Source: Verrucomicrobiales bacterium (GTDB taxonomy: Bacteria > Verrucomicrobiota > Verrucomicrobiia > Limisphaerales > UBA1100). Taken from it: DNA of 58,849 bases. The notes under the pieces are model-generated. The model did not search any database and was not told the origin of the DNA. It saw only the letters and a list, made by a program, of their open reading frames with translations. Positions 8,825 through 16,176 of this stretch are shown here, one piece after another. Made by a program: the position numbers and the translations under genes. Where the stretch lies: contig SYLI01000060.1 of assembly GCA_005809105.1 (NCBI GenBank), forward strand, positions 1 through 58,849. The letters run 5' to 3'. Numbering within the stretch: the stretch's first letter is position 1; every line of letters begins with the position of its first letter.

Positions 8825-9927
8825 AGGCCTGGCGATTTTACGGATTTAACGACATGCGGCTGGACGAGGTGCCCGCGCCCGAGCTGCGCGCGCGCCACGT
8901 GCTGGTGAAGCCCCTTTGCGTGCAGCCCAGCGTCACCGAGGCGCAACTGGCCTGCGGCATCCCCACGCTGGCGTACGAGCGCATCAAGCGGCGGCTGGAA
9001 ACCTCCGCACCCCTGCAGCTCTTCGGACACGAATTCTGCGCGCGCATCCTCGCCGTGGGCGAAGGGGTGAACGGGTTTGCGCCCGGCGACCGCGTGGCCG
9101 CGCGCGCCAAGCTGCCGTGCGAAGCGTGCCCCCTCTGCCTCGCAGGCCGCAGCCATCTCTGCCGTGAAGGCCCCGTCATCGGCTTCGATCTGCCCGGATG
9201 CTTTGCCGAGACGGCCATCCTGCCTGCGCTTGCCCTCGTGAAGGTGGATGACGCCATCTCCGACAGCCACGCAGCCTGCCTGCAGTCGCTCTCCGACAGC
9301 GTGGCCGCCGTCGAGACTGCGCAAATCCGCGTGGGCGACACCGTTGCCATCTTCGGGCAGGGCAGCATGGGGCTTGAATGCCTTCAGGTGGCGCGCCTTT
9401 GCGGCGCTGGGCGCGTGATCACGGTGGATGTCCGCGAGGAATCCTGCCGCGTCTCCCGCGAGCTGGGTGCTGACCACGCGCTCAACGCGCGCACCTGCGA
9501 CGTGGTGGAAACCCTGCGCCAGATCACCGGCGGCCACGGCGCCGATGTCGTGTTCGAATGCGCCGGTGGCAGCCCCAGGCAGGGGTTGGCCGGCTCGGCT
9601 ACGCTCCTGCAGGCCATCGACTCGGCGCGTTCCGGCGGCACCATGGTCGGCGTCTCCTGGTTTGGCGGGCCGATGGAGCTGAATCTGGACACCCTGCGCG
9701 AGCGCAGCCTGCGCTATGTGTTCCCCGACATCAGCACCCAGACGCACCTGGAACACACCGTGCGCCTCGTCGCCTCGGGCCGCGTTCGGCTCGGGCCCAC
9801 CATCACGCACCGGCTGCAGGGGATTGAATCGGTGCCGCGCGCCTTTGAGATCACCGCCAACAAGTCGAAGTTCGCCGCCCTCAATCCCGCGCAGGTGATG
9901 TTCTCCCCCTTGCAGGGGGGGCAATAA
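8821..9927 (+). CDS. Medium-chain Zn-type alcohol/polyol dehydrogenase, atypical catalytic loop
   Basis: 368-aa MDR-family dehydrogenase. The start at 8821 (MKAWRFYGFNDMRL) overlaps the NHL stop. The structural-zinc lobe is intact (CEACPLCLAGRSHLC), as are the GHE motif (FGHEFCARI), the GDRV turn and a Rossmann segment (VAIFGQGSMGLECLQVARL) with an acidic residue after the second strand (TVDVRE), favouring NAD. Where most zinc ADHs have C-G-x-C-G-[ST]-D, this protein has LCVQPSVTEAQLACG, so the usual catalytic Cys ligand is not obvious. The last residues (MFSPLQGGQ) and the stop lie inside a dispersed repeat at 9907-10013. Likely substrate: a polyol or sugar alcohol, by inference from the coupled lactonase. 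Confidence 0.87.
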   Translation: MKAWRFYGFNDMRLDEVPAPELRARHVLVKPLCVQPSVTEAQLACGIPTLAYERIKRRLETSAPLQLFGHEFCARILAVGEGVNGFAPGDRVAARAKLPCEACPLCLAGRSHLCREGPVIGFDLPGCFAETAILPALALVKVDDAISDSHAACLQSLSDSVAAVETAQIRVGDTVAIFGQGSMGLECLQVARLCGAGRVITVDVREESCRVSRELGADHALNARTCDVVETLRQITGGHGADVVFECAGGSPRQGLAGSATLLQAIDSARSGGTMVGVSWFGGPMELNLDTLRERSLRYVFPDISTQTHLEHTVRLVASGRVRLGPTITHRLQGIESVPRAFEITANKSKFAALNPAQVMFSPLQGGQ

Positions 9928-10013
9928 GGGGTCTGTCCGGGTTGGGCACCTGCGGTGGGCGATAGGCGCGAAGCCCCTTATTGCTGCGGCGCAGGCCCGG
10001 GCGCAGCCCCCCC
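9907..10013. repeat. Mosaic repeat, copy 2, with perfect 11-bp inverted ends
   Basis: Lies between two convergent genes and covers the end of the first. GCAATAAGGGG (9921-9931) is the exact reverse complement of CCCCTTATTGC (9974-9984), and the two enclose 42 nt containing GGGCACCTGCGGTGGGCGATAGG (9944-9966). The pairing is extended on both sides by G-runs (about 9915-9921) and C-runs (about 10007-10013). It could fold as a long hairpin acting as a two-way terminator. The inner word matches 55923-55946 closely, and GAAGCC...TTATTGC matches 41-52 and 56323-56339. Confidence 0.8.
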
Positions 10014-10014
10014 C

Positions 10015-11421
10015 TCAGGCGAGGATTTGCTTTACCACGCGGCCGGACACGTCGGTGAGACGGAAGTCGCGGCCTGCATGAGGGAAGGTGAGCTTCTCGT
10101 GGTCAAGGCCCATGAGGTGGAGCATCGTGGCGTGCAGGTCGTGGATGTGCACGATGTCCTGCGTGGCGTGCCAGCCAAATTCATCGGTGGCGCCAAAGGC
10201 CATGCCGCCCCTGATGCCACCGCCCGCCATCCACATGCTGAAGCCAAAGGGATGATGCTCGCGTCCGTTCTTTCCCTCGGCGGTGGGGGTGCGGCCAAAT
10301 TCGCCGCCCCAAAGCACCAGCGTGTCCTCCAGAAGACCGCGCGACTTGAGGTCGGTCAAGAGCGCGGCAATGGGCTGATCCACGGCGCGGCAGCGCTTGG
10401 GCAGCGCGTCGTGGATGCCGTTGTGGTGATCCCACGCGTTGTTGGCCGGCGCGTCAAAGAGATGGACAAAGCGCACGCCGCGCTCGACCAGCCGCCGGGC
10501 CAGCAGGCATTGGCGGCCGAAGAGCTCGGTCGCGGGCTGGTCGGTGCCGTAGAGCCGGTGCGTGGCGGCCGTTTCGCGCGCGAGGTCAAAGGCCTCCGGC
10601 GCCTCGCGCTGCATCCGAAAGGCCAGCTCGAAGGAGGCGATGCGCGCATCAAGCTGGCTGTCGGGCGCGCGGGTGCGCTGGTGCAGTTCATTGAGACTGC
10701 GCAGCGCGTCAAGCTTGGCGCGTTGGCGAACCGTGTCGGTTGCGCCATCGCCCAGATTGGCAATGGGGTTTTTGAGATCGCGCACCAGCGTGCCCTGATA
10801 GGCGCTGGGCAGGAAGCTCGATGCCCACAACTGCGCGCCCTGAAACACCGCCGCGGGCGACACCACGACAAACGCCGGCAGGTTTTGGTTTTCCGTGCCC
10901 AGTCCGTAGGTGAGCCACGAGCCCAGACTGGGCCGCGAGAACGCCTGTTCGCCGGTACAGAGCTGCAGCGCCGCGCCGGAGTGGTTGATGTTATCCGCGA
11001 GCATGGAGCGGATGACGCAGAGGTCGTCCATGTGCGAGCTCAGGTACGGCAGCAGTTCGCTCACCTCGACGCCGGAGCGGCCCTTGCGCGCGAAGGCCCA
11101 GGGCGACGCCATCAGATTGCCAGTCTTGGTGCGCTCGAGCTTGGGTTTGTCGAAGGGCAGCGGCTTGCCGTTGTCCACCTTGAGGCGCGGCTTGGGGTCG
11201 AAGAGATCGACGTGCGAAGGCCCGCCGGGCATGTAAAGGAAGATGACGCGCTTGGCCTTGGGCGCGTGGTGCGGGGATTGAAGCGCAAAAGGATGCGTTG
11301 TGCGTCGGACAGTCTCTGAGGCGAGCAACTCGGAGAGTGCGAGCAGCCCGAACCCGCAGCCGCTGCGGGAAAGCATCTGTCGGCGTGAGAGCGCCGCAGC
11401 CCTGCCCAGGTCATTCTCCAT
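10015..11421 (-). CDS. DUF1501 protein, Tat-exported
   Basis: 468-aa protein. The ATG at 11421 gives MENDLGRAAALSRRQMLSRS, with a twin-arginine motif (LSRRQML) and a hydrophobic stretch after it. The DUF1501 hallmark MPGGPSHVDLFDPKP follows near residue 85, then conserved segments such as GSWLTYGLGTENQNLPAFVV, DHHNGI and LVLWGGEFGRTP. The fold resembles alkaline phosphatase/sulfatase. DUF1501 genes nearly always pair with DUF1549/DUF1553 genes in Planctomycetes and Verrucomicrobia; the reaction is unproven. The start overlaps the upstream DUF1553 stop by 11 bp, indicating coupling. It is the last gene of a long minus-strand run and ends 2 bp from the repeat. Confidence 0.9.
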   Translation of the reverse strand: MENDLGRAAALSRRQMLSRSGCGFGLLALSELLASETVRRTTHPFALQSPHHAPKAKRVIFLYMPGGPSHVDLFDPKPRLKVDNGKPLPFDKPKLERTKTGNLMASPWAFARKGRSGVEVSELLPYLSSHMDDLCVIRSMLADNINHSGAALQLCTGEQAFSRPSLGSWLTYGLGTENQNLPAFVVVSPAAVFQGAQLWASSFLPSAYQGTLVRDLKNPIANLGDGATDTVRQRAKLDALRSLNELHQRTRAPDSQLDARIASFELAFRMQREAPEAFDLARETAATHRLYGTDQPATELFGRQCLLARRLVERGVRFVHLFDAPANNAWDHHNGIHDALPKRCRAVDQPIAALLTDLKSRGLLEDTLVLWGGEFGRTPTAEGKNGREHHPFGFSMWMAGGGIRGGMAFGATDEFGWHATQDIVHIHDLHATMLHLMGLDHEKLTFPHAGRDFRLTDVSGRVVKQILA

Positions 11422-13447
11422 AGATGAGTTCGTTGCTGCACAGCAGCACATGCGCCAGGTCGGCCCATGCGGCGGGGCCTTGGGCGCCCCGCACCAGCCG
11501 CGTGGCGATGGCCAGTTCGTCCGCGCCGGGTGCGCGGTGGAAGAGCAGCCGATAGGCGAGACGCACGCGCGCGCTTTCAGAATCCGGCGCCGTGTCGGGC
11601 ACCTCGCGCATCAGGCGCGCGGCAAGGTGCCCTGATTGATCGCGCATGAAACTGCTGTTGAGCAGAAAGAGCGCCTGCGGCGCCACCGTGCTGACGGGGC
11701 GCGCCTCGGCGCAGGCGTCGGGATTGGCGGCGTCAAAGAGAGTGGAAAAACTGCCCCGATCCCAGCGCGCGGTTTGCAGGTACAAGGAGCGCCGCGTGCC
11801 GGACAACTCCGAGTCGGCCGGGCCTCCGAACTGGGTGTCGAGCCGGCCGGAGACCTGCAGCATCGTGTCGCGAATAGCCTCGGCGTCCAGCCGGCGCGCG
11901 GGGAAACGCGCGAGCCAACGGTTGTCGGGATCTTTGGCCTGCGCATCGGGCGCGTTGGCTGATTGCCGGTAGGAGGCCGAGAGCACGATGCGCCGGTGCA
12001 GCGCCTTCACTGACCAACCTTCCTCGACGAACCGCGCCGCAAGCCAGTCGAGCAGCGCCGGGTGCGAGGGTGCCCTGGAGTTGATCCCGAAATTGTTGGG
12101 TGTGGCCACCAGCCCGGCGCCGAAGTGTCCCTGCCAGACGCGGTTCACGGCAACGCGCGCGGTGAGGGGATGGGTGGGCGAGGCAATCCACTCGGCCAGT
12201 TCGCGCCGGCCGCTGCCACTGCGGATGGGAGCCTGATTGGTGCCCTTAAAGAACACGGGCAAAGCGCGCGGCACGACGCGCCCCAGCCGCGTGTAGCTTC
12301 CGCGCAGGTGGATGGGAACGTCCTGAATGCCGGGGAAAAGCCCGCCGGGCACGCCACCCTCGCTCACCGCCAGCGCAAGAGGCGGCTCGGGCGGCAGGTC
12401 TTTTTGCAACTGGTCGCGCCGCGCCGCAAGCTTGGCGCGCGCGGGATCATCGGGCGCAGGCTTGGGCTGGGCCTTGTCCAGCGCGGCGAGCTGGGTGTTC
12501 GCCTCGGCAAGCTGGGTGACAAGGCCGATGCGCTGCTCCACGATGGCGTCGGGCACGAGCGAGCGGCGTTGCAGCGTGATTTCGCCGCCCTTGGTGCCCA
12601 GTTCCTTGAGCATGCGCGTGCTGTAAAACATACCGGCCAGCGCGTAGTAGTCGGCCTGCGAGATGGGGTCGTACTTGTGGTCGTGGCAGCGGGCGCAGCC
12701 CAGCGTCAACGCGAGGAAAACCTTGCCCACGGTGTCCACCTGGTCGTCCACCATGTCGCTCACCATCTTCTCCTTGTCCGCGTCGCCGCGATCCCACACA
12801 CCATTGATGAGAAACGTGGTGGCGACCAGCCCGCCGGCGTAGGGCGCCTTGCCGTCGGGTGCATCCAGCAGGTCTCCGGCAATCTGGTGGGTGATGAATT
12901 GGTGGTAGGGCATGTCGCGATTGAGCGACTCAACCACCCAGTCGCGGTAGCGCCACGCCTCGACGGGTTCGCACACGGGATTGCGCGCCTTGGCATCCGC
13001 GTCGTGATAGTCGGCGTAGCGCACAGCATCAAGCCAGTGTCGCGCCCACCGCTGGCCGTACTGTGGCGAGGCCAACAGCCTGTCGGCAACGCGCTCAAAC
13101 GCATCGGCCGTCGCATCGGCAAGGAACGCGTCCATCGCCTCAAGAGTGGGCGGTAAGCCCGTGAGGTCGTAACTCACGCGGCGCAGCCACTGGCGGCGGG
13201 TGGCTTCGGGTGCTGGCGCCATGCCGTGGCTCTCCAACTCCGCAGCAATGAAATGGTCAATTTCGTTGCGAGCCCACGCGGTGTTTTTGATCGCGGGGAT
13301 TGCCTGCGGCTGCACCGCTTGGAAAGCCCACCAGCTCTCCGGCTTCACGGCGACTGTCGCCGGATGGGGAAGCGTGCTGCAGGCTTGGGCCAGCGCGGCC
13401 AGTGCGGCCAGCCCACGGGCCAAATTGTTGCGCGAGCCCTGTCGCAT
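11411..13447 (-). CDS. DUF1549/DUF1553 planctomycete-cytochrome-type protein
   Basis: 678-aa protein; the ATG at 13447 gives MRQGSRNNLARGLAALAALA with a Cys shortly after, a probable export signal. The DUF1549 (PSCyt2) part has RVSYDLTGLPPTLEAMDAF, YGQRWARHWLDAVRYADYHD and the c-haem-like CARCHDHKYDPI. After a variable Ala/Lys/Pro-rich helical region come the DUF1553 hallmarks: RRELAEWIASPTHPLTARVA, VNRVWQGHFGAGLV, NNFGINSRAPSHPALLDWL and SASYRQS. The N-terminal cytochrome domain found in many relatives (PSCyt1) is absent. It is coupled to the DUF1501 gene downstream and starts 22 bp after the WD40 gene. Presumed periplasmic; activity unknown. Confidence 0.9.
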   Translation of the reverse strand: MRQGSRNNLARGLAALAALAQACSTLPHPATVAVKPESWWAFQAVQPQAIPAIKNTAWARNEIDHFIAAELESHGMAPAPEATRRQWLRRVSYDLTGLPPTLEAMDAFLADATADAFERVADRLLASPQYGQRWARHWLDAVRYADYHDADAKARNPVCEPVEAWRYRDWVVESLNRDMPYHQFITHQIAGDLLDAPDGKAPYAGGLVATTFLINGVWDRGDADKEKMVSDMVDDQVDTVGKVFLALTLGCARCHDHKYDPISQADYYALAGMFYSTRMLKELGTKGGEITLQRRSLVPDAIVEQRIGLVTQLAEANTQLAALDKAQPKPAPDDPARAKLAARRDQLQKDLPPEPPLALAVSEGGVPGGLFPGIQDVPIHLRGSYTRLGRVVPRALPVFFKGTNQAPIRSGSGRRELAEWIASPTHPLTARVAVNRVWQGHFGAGLVATPNNFGINSRAPSHPALLDWLAARFVEEGWSVKALHRRIVLSASYRQSANAPDAQAKDPDNRWLARFPARRLDAEAIRDTMLQVSGRLDTQFGGPADSELSGTRRSLYLQTARWDRGSFSTLFDAANPDACAEARPVSTVAPQALFLLNSSFMRDQSGHLAARLMREVPDTAPDSESARVRLAYRLLFHRAPGADELAIATRLVRGAQGPAAWADLAHVLLCSNELIYGE

Positions 13448-13469
13448 GATGGCAATATTCAATCCGGCT

Positions 13470-14657
13470 TTAGCCGCTGAGGCGCCAGAGGTGCACCCAG
13501 CCTGCCATGTCGGCGGCGGCAAGATGCCCGCCGTCGGGAGAAAACGCGATGGCGCAAATCCAATCCTTAAACTGGCCTCCGCGCGGTTTGCCCAGTTCCT
13601 TCACGAGCTGGCCCGTCTGGAAGTTCCACAGGCGCACGAGCGTGTCGCGCCCCGCCGTCGCCAGATGAATCTTGTCGGGGTGAAAGCAAAGATCGGTGAT
13701 GCCGTACTGATGGCCCGGGGTCAGCTCGCGAATGGTTTTTCCTGCGGCTGGATCCAGCAGGGTCACCTTGCCGTTGTTGCCATCGGCCTCGCCTCCGCGG
13801 CCCACCGCCAGCACCTTGCCGTCGGCCGAGTACGCCGCGGCGGCAATCTGCACGCCCTTAAACTGGGGAGCGAGATCGTGCTGCGCCGTGCCGGCGGTTG
13901 CGTCCCAAAGTTTCGCGCCGGTGTGCCGGCCTGAGTCGAACACCAGCGGGTAACGCTCGGAGGCAAATGCCTGTTTTTGGTCCGGGGCGAGAGCAACGGC
14001 CTGCGCCCAGCCCTTCACCTGCCAGCGCCGGGATTCCACGCCGGTGGTGCGATTGTAGAGGGTCACGTTCCCCGCGTCGTCGCCGGTGATGAGTGCGGAT
14101 TGGTCGTGGCTCAAGCCCATGCTGGTCACCCATTCGCGGCCTTCGATGGACTTGGCGGAAGGCTGCGTGAGCACCTGCGCCTCATTCGGGGCCGGCACCT
14201 TGCGACCGGAATTGCGGTTGCGCGAAATCTCATCAATGGCGCGCGCGTTGAGCACGACGCGGGTGTTCGCACCAGTGGGCGCCTGTAGATCCCAGTAGCG
14301 CAAGGTGTGATCGTAGCTGGCGGAAATGAGCCAGCGATCGGCCGCGCACACGAGCCTGGCAATGACATTGGTGTGACCAACCAGTTGTCTTGCGGGGGCG
14401 ATTGCGGCGTGCAGTGGGCGCATGCCCATGTCGGCAGCAGGAGGGGCTTTGCCTTCCGGCGCGGGCGCTGGTTCGGGTTTCTCGGGCAGGGCCCAGAGCA
14501 GGATGTCGCCTCGGTTATTGCCAGCGGCAACATGGCGCGGCCCCACGAAGCTCACGGCGGTAATCCAATCGGCATCCCACGGCAGCGACCAGAGCAGCAC
14601 CGCCTTCTCAAATTTAGGAGAGAGCCCTTTGGGCGTCGCTTCCGGGTCGGCATTCAT
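13470..14657 (-). CDS. WD40-repeat protein
   Basis: 395-aa protein of WD40 blades, for example VSFVGPRHVAAGNNRGDILLW, LVCAADRWLISASYDHTLRYW, LCFHPDKIHLATAGRDTLVRLW and IAFSPDGGHLAAADMAGWVHLW. No signal peptide is evident at the ATG (MNADPEATPKGLSPKFEKAV), which is odd because its neighbours are exported. In many planctomycetes the WD40 propeller is fused to the cytochrome domain that precedes DUF1549; here it is a free-standing gene between the two modules. The start overlaps the DUF1501 stop by 4 bp (14654-14657). Likely a scaffold for the partner proteins, by inference only. Confidence 0.88.
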   Translation of the reverse strand: MNADPEATPKGLSPKFEKAVLLWSLPWDADWITAVSFVGPRHVAAGNNRGDILLWALPEKPEPAPAPEGKAPPAADMGMRPLHAAIAPARQLVGHTNVIARLVCAADRWLISASYDHTLRYWDLQAPTGANTRVVLNARAIDEISRNRNSGRKVPAPNEAQVLTQPSAKSIEGREWVTSMGLSHDQSALITGDDAGNVTLYNRTTGVESRRWQVKGWAQAVALAPDQKQAFASERYPLVFDSGRHTGAKLWDATAGTAQHDLAPQFKGVQIAAAAYSADGKVLAVGRGGEADGNNGKVTLLDPAAGKTIRELTPGHQYGITDLCFHPDKIHLATAGRDTLVRLWNFQTGQLVKELGKPRGGQFKDWICAIAFSPDGGHLAAADMAGWVHLWRLSG

Positions 14658-15940
14658 GCCAGCAACTCCTTGATGGGCTTGGAACCCTCAGGCGTGGCCC
14701 AGATGGGCCGCGTGCCGACATAGTGCTTGGCGCGAGGGTCAACCCCCAGCGCGGTGTAGATGGTGGCAAAGAGGTCGCCCTCGCTGACGGGCTTCTCCGC
14801 CACGTCGCGACCGTCGGCGTCAGTGGCGCCGTACACCACACCGCCGCGGATGCCCCCACCCGCCAGCACGATGGTCCAGCCGCGGATGAAATGGTCGCGG
14901 CCGGCGCGGTTGTTGATCTGCGGCGTGCGCCCCACCTCACCCATCCAGACCACGAGCGTGTCCGAGAGCTGGCCGGTGCGCTCAAGATCGGTGAGCAGGC
15001 CCGACCACGCCGGGTCGAGCACCTGCAGATTGGCCTTGTGGCAGACAAAATTGTCGGCGTGGCTGTCGTAGTTGTCCTGGCCCACCTCGACGAAAGGCAC
15101 GCCCGCCTCCACCAGCTTGCGGGCAAGGAAGCAGCCGCGCCCAAAATCGGTTGCGCCGTAGAGCGCCTCGTGCGCGGGCCAATCCTTGCTGGTGTCAAAG
15201 AGCGACTTGGCGCGCAGCAGCCGCCATGCACGCTCCTTGGCCACGCGGTGACTTTCGAAGGGCTCGGCGCCGCGCTCCTTGCGATGCTCCGCTTCCATGA
15301 ACCGCCACAGGTCGCTGCGGCGCGATTCGTTTGCCGCCGGCAAGTAGGGGCTGGTGAAGGAGGGCAGCGCGCCCGTGCGGCCCAGATCGAAGGGCGCGTG
15401 CCGTGGGCCGAGGTAGCCAGCGCCGGCGTTGCCGGTGGGCCCCATGCGCACGAAGCTCGGCAGGTCGGCGTCCGCTTTCCCCAAATACTTGGCGACCATC
15501 GCGCCCAGTTCCGGGTGCGGCATGCGCTCGGACTGTTTGTAGCACGTGTGCATGTGGTAGATGCCGTCGGGATGATCGGGCGACTGGGTGCGCATGCTGC
15601 GGATGATGCCCAGCTTGTCCACCTGCTGCGCCATCTTGGGCAGGTACTCGCACATGCGGTAGCCGGGCAGCTTGGTCTTGATCTCGCGGAAGGGCCCGCC
15701 GGTGGGCCGTCCCGGTTTCATGTCAAAGGTGTCCAACTGGCTGGCGCCGCCGTTCATCCAAAGCAGGATGCAGCGCTTGCCGCGCTTGGCCGCCTCGGCG
15801 GCGACGGCCTGAGTGTTGAAGATGCCGCCCCAGTTCGCGACCGTCGCGCCGGCGGTGGTGGCGAGCGCGCCCTTGAGCAACGCGCGGCGGGAGAGGTGCT
15901 CGTGCGGGCGGCAGTGGCCGGGGGAGTGGGTGGGGTTCAT
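14654..15940 (-). CDS. DUF1501 protein, Tat-exported (second copy)
   Basis: 428-aa protein; the ATG at 15940 was chosen over a TTG two codons upstream. The N-terminus carries a Tat motif (HLSRRALLKGALATTAGATV). DUF1501 landmarks follow: ILLWMNGGASQLDTFDMKPG, IIRSMRTQSPDHPDG, FVRMGPTGNAGAGYLGPRHA, FVEVGQDNYDSHADN, LVVWMGEVGRTP and RDHFIRGWTIVLAGGGIRGG. It resembles the copy at 10015-11421 in layout but is clearly diverged. It forms a module with the DUF1549/1553 gene at 16177-17781, separated from it by the small membrane-protein gene. Presumed periplasmic metal-dependent enzyme of the phosphatase/sulfatase fold, substrate unknown. Confidence 0.9.
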   Translation of the reverse strand: MNPTHSPGHCRPHEHLSRRALLKGALATTAGATVANWGGIFNTQAVAAEAAKRGKRCILLWMNGGASQLDTFDMKPGRPTGGPFREIKTKLPGYRMCEYLPKMAQQVDKLGIIRSMRTQSPDHPDGIYHMHTCYKQSERMPHPELGAMVAKYLGKADADLPSFVRMGPTGNAGAGYLGPRHAPFDLGRTGALPSFTSPYLPAANESRRSDLWRFMEAEHRKERGAEPFESHRVAKERAWRLLRAKSLFDTSKDWPAHEALYGATDFGRGCFLARKLVEAGVPFVEVGQDNYDSHADNFVCHKANLQVLDPAWSGLLTDLERTGQLSDTLVVWMGEVGRTPQINNRAGRDHFIRGWTIVLAGGGIRGGVVYGATDADGRDVAEKPVSEGDLFATIYTALGVDPRAKHYVGTRPIWATPEGSKPIKELLA

Positions 15941-15954
15941 GGGCAAGTCGAGGG

Positions 15955-16155
15955 CTATTTGGATGCCTTTTCTTCCGGCTGCTTTTCTGTTTCGGCCACG
16001 CGTTTCTCCAGCCGCTCCACCCGGCTTTCCAAGTCGCTAAGCTTGCTCTTCCCGAACAGCAACTTGAGCCATTTATCCGCACCCGTCAGGCTGGTCAGGA
16101 CGATCCACGCGACACCTAGGCAGACGGCCCAGAGAATGAGTTGAGTTGGCTCCAT
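15955..16155 (-). CDS. Small membrane-anchored coiled-coil protein
   Basis: 66-aa protein. Residues 4-24 form one transmembrane helix (TQLILWAVCLGVAWIVLTSL). After a short basic stretch (KWLKLLFGKSK), residues 40-58 form a heptad-like helix (LSDLESRVERLEKRVAETEK) with Leu/Val at a/d positions. The charged C-terminus is EEKASK. This TM plus short coiled-coil plan resembles PspB-like adaptors, though there is no clear homology. It sits between the DUF1549/1553 and DUF1501 genes with gaps of 21 and 14 bp, so it is probably co-transcribed and may anchor or pair components. Confidence 0.75.
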   Translation of the reverse strand: MEPTQLILWAVCLGVAWIVLTSLTGADKWLKLLFGKSKLSDLESRVERLEKRVAETEKQPEEKASK

Positions 16156-16176
16156 AGGATGGATGGTTGGCGAGGC

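Noticed and set aside
12400-12560. Coiled-coil insert in the DUF1549/1553 protein as a separate domain of note
   Set aside because: Ala/Lys/Pro-rich helical inserts at this place are common in the family.
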